Positions 59,268 through 64,000 of a DNA stretch of 64,000 nt are shown here, in pieces; within the stretch, counting starts at the first letter, position 1, and every line of letters begins with the position of its first letter. This DNA is from Cytophagales bacterium (GTDB lineage: Bacteria > Bacteroidota > Bacteroidia > Cytophagales > Cyclobacteriaceae), in the NCBI GenBank assembly GCA_017303805.1, contig JAFLBQ010000010.1:49742-113741 (forward strand). Direction: 5' to 3'. Under the pieces are notes generated by a model. It worked only from the letters and a program-made list of their open reading frames with translations. It had not been told where the DNA came from and made no database searches. The translations under genes and the position numbers were made by a program.

Positions 59268-60635
59268 ATGAAAAAGTGGGTGTTTCTTTTTTGCATACTG
59301 GTGCCGGCATGGTATGGCTGCGATGAGGACGCACCCGTAACCCCCGAAACCGAAAGTCCGCCCAACCCGGTAGATTGGACTGATCTGACCCACGGAAACA
59401 AAACGCCTCCAACTTACGAAGTTGTATTTCCGCAGCAACAGGTAAACACAATGGAGATTGTGTTGGGTGCAACCCGCTGGGCCGAAGTGCAGGAAGACAT
59501 GCGCTACCTTTATGGTTTCAAGTTTGGTGCTGCACAAGGTTCCGGGCAACCCGGCTTCCCCAGTGGCGAGCCGGTGTATGTGCCAGTGTCGGTTAAATTT
59601 AATGGAAAAGAGTGGTACAAGGTAGGCTTCCGCCTGAAGGGGAACTCTACCTTGAGCCAGAGTTGGCGCAACGGCATTTATAAACTTCCGTTTCGGCTTA
59701 ACTTCGATCGTTTCGAAGATCAATTTCCGCAAATAAAAAATCAGCGCTTTAATGGATTTAAAGAGTTGTCGTTTTCGCCCGGTGCAAATGATGCCTCGCT
59801 GTTGCGCGAAAAGTTAGGTGCAGATATTTTCAGGGCTGCCGGAATACCCAGTGCGCAAACCGCCTTTTATAAAGTGTACATCGATTTTGGTACAGGCCTA
59901 ACCTATTGTGGCGTTTACACTGTTGTGGAAGTGGTGGATGATACCCTGGTGAAGGAGTACTTTGGTAACGACAACGGTAATATATATAAACCCGAAAGCA
60001 CGTTTCAGAGTTTTGTGCTTTCGGAATTTGAAAAGAAGAATAATAAAACCGATGCCGATTACAGCGATGTAGTTAACCTGATTTCGGTTTTGAATAGCTC
60101 AGTACGAACTACTAACCCGCCCCAATGGCGCCAGAACCTGGAAGCCATTTTTGATGCGGATCATTTTATGAAATGGCTGGCCATCAATACTACCATGCAA
60201 AACTGGGATACCTACGGGCGTATGGCCCACAATTATTACCTGTACAACCATTCGGCCACCGGCCTTACGTGGATACCCTGGGATAATAATGAATCGCTTT
60301 CGAACCGCGGCAACTCGCCATTAACTATAGGCCTTGAAAATGTGGATAGCAAGTGGCCACTCATTCGCAATTTGATGAGCGACCCTGTCTATGCAGAGCG
60401 GTACCGCACCCACATGCAAGAATTTTTGACTACGGTATTTACTGCCGAAACTTTTAATGCGCGGGCCGATGCGTACTACAACCTGATCTCACCTTTTGTA
60501 CTTGGGCCCCAGGAAACAGAGCGCGGCAAATATTCGCAGTTAGCAAACCTTACCGCATTTGTAAATGCACAGCCGGCTTTGAAGAAGCACGTAGCTGCGC
60601 GGATCGTAGCGGCAAAAACGTACCTGGAGCAATGA
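59268..60635 (+). CDS. CotH-kinase-family lipoprotein
   Basis: A 455-residue lipoprotein, started at the ATG at 59268 (lipobox PAWYGC). It belongs to the CotH family: WYKVGFRLKGNSTLSQSW, FKELSFSPGANDASLLREKLGADIFRAAG, YCGVYTVVEVVDD, GNIYKPE and the metal-site WIPWDNNESLS. Bacillus CotH is an atypical protein kinase; bacterial surface members often carry extra carbohydrate- or cell-attachment domains, but this one is short. Its function in the envelope is unknown. Confidence 0.88.
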   Translation: MKKWVFLFCILVPAWYGCDEDAPVTPETESPPNPVDWTDLTHGNKTPPTYEVVFPQQQVNTMEIVLGATRWAEVQEDMRYLYGFKFGAAQGSGQPGFPSGEPVYVPVSVKFNGKEWYKVGFRLKGNSTLSQSWRNGIYKLPFRLNFDRFEDQFPQIKNQRFNGFKELSFSPGANDASLLREKLGADIFRAAGIPSAQTAFYKVYIDFGTGLTYCGVYTVVEVVDDTLVKEYFGNDNGNIYKPESTFQSFVLSEFEKKNNKTDADYSDVVNLISVLNSSVRTTNPPQWRQNLEAIFDADHFMKWLAINTTMQNWDTYGRMAHNYYLYNHSATGLTWIPWDNNESLSNRGNSPLTIGLENVDSKWPLIRNLMSDPVYAERYRTHMQEFLTTVFTAETFNARADAYYNLISPFVLGPQETERGKYSQLANLTAFVNAQPALKKHVAARIVAAKTYLEQ

Positions 60636-60741
60636 ATTGCCGGCAGGATTGTAAAGTTTCTTACTCCTTACTGGTTAAGTTTGAAAATAAATACGGCAAC
60701 CTGTAACAAACAGAGCCGGGTTGAAGTCTGGCCGTTATCCT

Positions 60742-61956
60742 ATGATTCGAAAAATAATAAATGCCTTTGGCCTGGCCTTCGGCAACATTCGCGCTAACCT
60801 GTTTCATACCGTGCTTTCGGTGTTGGGTATTATAATAGGAGTAGGCGCGTTGGTCTCAATTCTTTCGCTCATCGATGGCATGGAAGAACTTGCCCGCAAC
60901 CAAATCAGCCAGACCACTTCGCTTAATGGCATTATGGTGCAACCGGAAACTTATCGCAATGTGAATGGAGTACGCATAAAAAAGGATTCGGTTCCGGTTA
61001 TTAGCTATCCGATTTTTAATGAAGTAAACGCGGCTCTTACCAGGCCGGTAGTGGCGCACTTGCGCTCCGCCACGGCAGGCGAAGTTACTTTCGCTGAAAA
61101 AGTGATCGGTGCCAACTTGTTGGCCGTAACATCAACATTGGAACCCGGTGTGAAGGTAGGTATGGGCAATGCCTTTACGGAGCAAGATGTAGTTAACCAG
61201 CAACCTTTGGTTATAGTAAATGCTGCATTTCTAAAGCAAACCAACTTACAGCCAGCAGATGCCGTGGGCCAATCGCTAAAAGTGCATAGCCGGTGGCTGA
61301 AAATTAGCGGCTTCGTAGCCGGAGAGGCAGTGAAGGTACCCACGCTGTACTTCCCTATTACCTTGTTAACCGAACCTGAATTGCAGGTCGCGCCACCCGA
61401 TGTAATTTATCAGGCGAGCATAACCGAAGATGTACCCCTTATAAAGGCCACACTAACTGATTGGCTTGCCGCACGCTTTAATACCGGGGCTCATTCTTTT
61501 AAGATAAGCACCAACGAATTTCGGGTTGAGCAGGTAACAAAAGGGTTTTTACTTTTTAGAATTATTATGGGATTGATTGTAGGCATTTCGGTAGTAGTAG
61601 GTGGTATTGGGATAATGAATGTATTGCTCATTTCGGTAAACGAGCGCACAGCCGAGATTGGCGTGCGCAAAGCGGTGGGCGCCAACAGACGCGATATTAC
61701 TTTGTTATTCCTGGCCGAGTCGGTAACGGTATCGGCTTTTGGTAGCCTGGTGGGTTTGCTCTTTGGTATTGGCACCACCATGATAATTATCCCCATTGTG
61801 CGGGCACTTACAGAAATGCCATTTCAGGCCGCTTATACCCTCAATACAATCTTAGTAATCACCATTGTGTCGTTGGTGGTCGGTGTTGTGTTTGGCACCT
61901 ATCCGGCCCTGCGGGCGGCCCGCCTTAATCCGGTAGATGCCATTCGGCATGAGTAA
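60742..61956 (+). CDS. MacB/FtsX-type ABC transporter permease (single-module)
   Basis: A 404-residue permease, started at the ATG at 60742. TM1 is in residues 15-40 (LSVLGIIIGVGALVSIL), a periplasmic MacB-PCD domain spans about 45-255, and three C-terminal TMs include GISVVVGGIGIMNVLL, ERTAEIGVRKAVGANRRDI and the final PALRAARLNPVDAIRHE. The layout is that of the membrane half of MacB-type exporters; the ATPase is not adjacent. It is unrelated in operon structure to the larger permease at 51720. Confidence 0.92.
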   Translation: MIRKIINAFGLAFGNIRANLFHTVLSVLGIIIGVGALVSILSLIDGMEELARNQISQTTSLNGIMVQPETYRNVNGVRIKKDSVPVISYPIFNEVNAALTRPVVAHLRSATAGEVTFAEKVIGANLLAVTSTLEPGVKVGMGNAFTEQDVVNQQPLVIVNAAFLKQTNLQPADAVGQSLKVHSRWLKISGFVAGEAVKVPTLYFPITLLTEPELQVAPPDVIYQASITEDVPLIKATLTDWLAARFNTGAHSFKISTNEFRVEQVTKGFLLFRIIMGLIVGISVVVGGIGIMNVLLISVNERTAEIGVRKAVGANRRDITLLFLAESVTVSAFGSLVGLLFGIGTTMIIIPIVRALTEMPFQAAYTLNTILVITIVSLVVGVVFGTYPALRAARLNPVDAIRHE

Positions 61957-62097
61957 ATTTTGTAGTTGCTGATTAGGGGTTGGGTAGGCCCAGGTTGTCT
62001 ATCATCAAAATTGATTGATATGAAATGGCCGGTGCTACACCAAACGGGCAAGATTATCCTGGCCATTCATGTGACCCAACACAAAAATTACAAACTC

Positions 62098-62766
62098 ATG
62101 AAAACCTTTTCTCTTTTGATCTTTCTTCTGGTTGCGGGCGCAGTGCAAGCCCAGGAAATTCAAACCTTATTTGGTCGCGGCAGCGGCACCGGTGGCTATG
62201 TAGCGCTGGCCAATAAATTCTCCACCTTCAATGGCGACTTTGCTAACCTGAATGAAGTTTATGGCGGGGTGTTTATTAACCGAAGGTGGTTGGTAGGAAT
62301 GGGCTTTGCAGCTTCCACCAACGACATTCGGGTACCCATTCAATACAGTGTAAACCCCGCGGTACCGATGACTTACCAGTACGGCCAGGGTGGTTTGATG
62401 CTTGAGCGGGTGTTAAGCTCTAACCGGTCGATACACCTGGTTGCCAACTTATTTAGTGGCGTGGGCTTTACCGCACAATATTATCGCCCCCAATGGGATG
62501 AGTGGGATAGCTGGCGCGACTACCACAACACCACACACGATGAAAACTGGTTTTATGTGTTGGAGCCCGGAGCGCAATTAGAGATGAATTTATTTCGATG
62601 GCTGCGGTTTAGCCCGGGCGTGTCGTACCGCAAAACCTATGGCAGCAATGGCAATGGCCTGGGCGATCGTGAACTCACCAACTGGTCGTACAACCTTACG
62701 TTAAAGATTGGTTCGTTTGGCAAACGCCACCGGGCGCGGCATAGCTCCGAAACTATTTCGAACTAG
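62098..62766 (+). CDS. Small outer-membrane beta-barrel protein
   Basis: A 222-residue exported protein, started at the ATG at 62098, which gives a signal peptide ending in AVQAQ; the frame extends upstream without family features. Alternating aromatic strands (WLVGMGFAASTN, LVANLFSGVGFTAQYY, GAQLEMNLFRWLRFSPGVSYRKTYG, YNLTLKIGSF) indicate an 8-to-10-strand barrel. No specific family is recognised. Confidence 0.72.
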   Translation: MKTFSLLIFLLVAGAVQAQEIQTLFGRGSGTGGYVALANKFSTFNGDFANLNEVYGGVFINRRWLVGMGFAASTNDIRVPIQYSVNPAVPMTYQYGQGGLMLERVLSSNRSIHLVANLFSGVGFTAQYYRPQWDEWDSWRDYHNTTHDENWFYVLEPGAQLEMNLFRWLRFSPGVSYRKTYGSNGNGLGDRELTNWSYNLTLKIGSFGKRHRARHSSETISN

Positions 62767-62851
62767 TTGCCGCATGAGGGTACGCACTACTCTTGCAGCG
62801 TTAGAGTCGTTAACTAATTTTTAGCGTCAAGGGAATGGGTCAAGGCTGGAA

Positions 62852-62878
62852 ATAAATCGGAGCGCAGTCGCTATTTAT
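62852..62878. other. Bulged hairpin between barrel gene and msrB
   Basis: ATAAAT-CGG-AGCG and CGCT-ATTTAT pair over 10 bp with a 3-nt bulge and a CAGT loop. It may be the terminator of the upstream gene or part of a dispersed repeat; no T-run follows. Confidence 0.3.
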
Positions 62879-62913
62879 AACAGGGTTATTACATTTACTA
62901 AAAATGTATAGCC

Positions 62914-63360
62914 ATGAAATGGATTGACGTATTGCAATATGCCGGCAAAGGAAATGAAGCGCCACCCCGCAGAGTTGAAAAAACTGATGCGGAGTGGCGC
63001 GCGCTTTTAAGTGAAGAGGAATTTTATATTACCCGCAGAAAGGGCACCGAGCGCGCCTTTACGGGTGCCTACTGCGAAGCCCACGAGCCAGGCTTGTATG
63101 CGTGCCGGTGTTGTGGTACGGTGCTCTTCGACTCGCGCACCAAGTTTGAGTCGGGTACAGGCTGGCCCAGCTTTACGGTGCCCGTAGAAACTAATGTAAT
63201 AAAGTACACCAAAGACACGAGCCACGGTATGATACGCGTGGAGGTAGAGTGCAATGTGTGCGACTGCCACTTGGGTCATGTTTTTCCGGATGGTCCGCCC
63301 CCAACCGGGTTGCGGTATTGCATTAACTCGGCATCGGTTACGCTGGTAGCGGAAGGTTAA
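62914..63360 (+). CDS. msrB: Peptide-methionine (R)-S-oxide reductase
   Basis: A 148-residue MsrB of standard length that reduces methionine-R-sulfoxide in proteins. The zinc-binding cysteine pairs are in YACRCCG and ECNVCDCHLGHVF. The substrate-binding segment is FESGTGWPSF and the catalytic Cys is in LRYCINSASV. There is no signal peptide, so it is cytoplasmic. It is the last protein-coding gene in the window. Confidence 0.97.
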   Translation: MKWIDVLQYAGKGNEAPPRRVEKTDAEWRALLSEEEFYITRRKGTERAFTGAYCEAHEPGLYACRCCGTVLFDSRTKFESGTGWPSFTVPVETNVIKYTKDTSHGMIRVEVECNVCDCHLGHVFPDGPPPTGLRYCINSASVTLVAEG

Positions 63361-63478
63361 GTTTAGTTTAGAAGGGTGCCACCTTTAACGACCCGGATGA
63401 GCTCTTTTTTATTCGGAAGGAAGCGTTTGGGGTCTGATTAGTTTCGGCTTCAACGCTGCCAAATGTGTGTAGTATCAA

Positions 63479-63790
63479 AAAATTCAACTAACCTGTAGCT
63501 CCGTAGGAGCGATACTGAATGGAGATTGATCCGCATTGTCCTGAGGCAGAGACAATGCGTGAAGAAGTCCTGTCTGCAGGGCAGCCGAATGTTTATAGCA
63601 TCGAAAATTCAACTAACCTGTAGCTCCGTAGGAGCGATATGAAATGGAGATTGATCTACATCGTCCTGAGGCAGAGACGATGCGTGAGGAAGTCCCGGCT
63701 GCAGCGCAGCCAAATGTTTATAGCATCGAAAATTCAACTAACCTGTAGCTCCGTAGGAGCGATACTGAATAGGAATGGTTGAATATGCAT
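63479..63790. repeat. 125-bp tandem intergenic repeat (two full copies plus a truncated third)
   Basis: Copies start at 63479, 63604 and 63729, an exact 125-bp period; the third decays after about 50 bp, and a degraded end of an earlier unit is visible at 63454-63478. Each unit begins AAAATTCAACTAACCTGTAG and carries three hairpins. The first is GCTCC-GTA-GGAGC, invariant in all copies. The second is a 7-to-9-bp stem around CTGAGGCAGA. The third is GGCTGC-AGC-GCAGCC, imperfect in copy 1. In the second stem T63537-A63554 of copy 1 becomes C63662-G63679 in copy 2, a compensatory change. No coding frame runs through it, and the 118 bp before it (63361-63478) show nothing else. Confidence 0.9.
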
Positions 63791-64000
63791 CGTTCTGAGG
63801 TCGAGATGTTGCAATCCAAAAATTAATAGTTGAATGACTAAAATTGTGTACGTATTAATTATATAATGTAAATCATTAGTGGCCATTAAAAATATTTAAA
63901 ACGTTCTTTGAAATCTTGATTTACAAGGGTTTAGAATCTTAAACTGACGGTGACGATTTGAACCATAGATTCGAGAAAAATCGAATTTATGCACACTGGC
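63791..64000 (+). other. AT-rich leader-like region with boxA-like motif and strong hairpin
   Basis: No gene is seen. An AT-rich stretch (63840-63902) leads into GTTCTTTGAAA (63903-63913), which matches boxA antitermination elements found in rRNA and some CRISPR leaders. About 50 bp later a 10-bp stem ATAGATTCGA/TCGAATTTAT (one G-U) closes a GAAAAA loop at 63965-63990. The window ends 10 bp further on, so what is transcribed downstream cannot be seen. Confidence 0.45.

Noticed and set aside
63479-63790. CRISPR array
   Set aside because: The repeat period is 125 bp and similarity runs across the whole unit; there are no unique spacers of 30-40 bp between short repeats.
63844-63867. Sigma-70-like promoter (TTGTGT ... 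TATAAT)
   Set aside because: The spacer is only 12 bp, too short, and this phylum uses a different -33/-7 consensus.
63914-64000. CRISPR repeat or first spacer after the leader-like sequence
   Set aside because: Only one possible unit would fit before the window ends, and no repeated stretch is visible. Reported only as a boxA-like region.

Overview
The window looks like a chromosomal segment of a Bacteroidota (Bacteroidetes) bacterium, most likely of the Cytophagales/Cyclobacteriaceae type. The evidence is a SusC/SusD pair, many lipoproteins with an SxxC-like lipobox, 7TM-DISM signalling, FtsX-type permeases without an ATPase beside them, and promoters of the TTTG-N19-TAnnTTTG type (exact upstream of tRNA-Glu). 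The lineage is inferred from gene content only. The sequence is gene-dense, with one tRNA and no recognisable intact mobile element.

Region 1 (1-22494) is a plant-polysaccharide and sugar-acid catabolic region. It starts inside a GH3 beta-xylosidase/glucosidase. A three-gene set follows that matches the lower oxidative (Weimberg-type) pentose pathway: an IlvD/Edd sugar-acid dehydratase, an FAH-family 2-keto-3-deoxy-pentonate dehydratase and a 2-oxoglutarate-semialdehyde dehydrogenase. With them come a GntP sugar-acid permease, three secreted CE1-like esterases and an FMN-binding PPOX protein. A cupin-AraC regulator is encoded divergently from a second block: a 1162-residue ThuA/beta-propeller/HEAT/jelly-roll/blue-copper lipoprotein, a TIM-barrel epimerase, a Gfo/Idh/MocA oxidoreductase, a double esterase, a zinc sugar-alcohol dehydrogenase and a GH95 alpha-L-fucosidase. 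Together these would remove acyl groups and side chains from a plant heteropolysaccharide and oxidise the released pentoses to 2-oxoglutarate.

Region 2 (22500-33840) holds tRNA-Glu and GAPDH. Next is a CbbR/CmpR-like LysR regulator divergent from an isocitrate dehydrogenase / small unknown protein / SbtA-type bicarbonate permease operon, with a perfect palindrome between them. A TetR-TolC-MFP-RND efflux operon with two matching palindromic operators closes the region.

Region 3 (33974-46876) is a SusCD-type utilisation locus. Its first gene encodes a 7TM-DISM membrane sensor fused to the zinc-ribbon/HTH end of an IS1595-type transposase, without the catalytic domain. SusC, SusD, a double-LamG lipoprotein, a GH144-type endo-beta-1,2-glucanase and a GH3 beta-glucosidase follow. 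The enzyme pair points to beta-1,2-glucan (sophoro-oligosaccharides) as substrate.

Region 4 (46935-63360) is mostly housekeeping and envelope functions: two outer-membrane barrel proteins, an LTA-synthase-like sulfatase-fold protein, YebC, two FtsX/MacB permeases, a secreted amidohydrolase, a TSUP permease, a cupin, an exported TIM-barrel protein, an SGNH hydrolase, an OmpA-like protein, a CotH protein, a small barrel protein and MsrB.

Region 5 (63361-64000) has no gene. It contains a 125-bp tandem repeat whose hairpin shows a compensatory base-pair change, then an AT-rich stretch with a boxA-like element and a strong hairpin. This suggests that an rRNA operon or a CRISPR array may begin just past the window.
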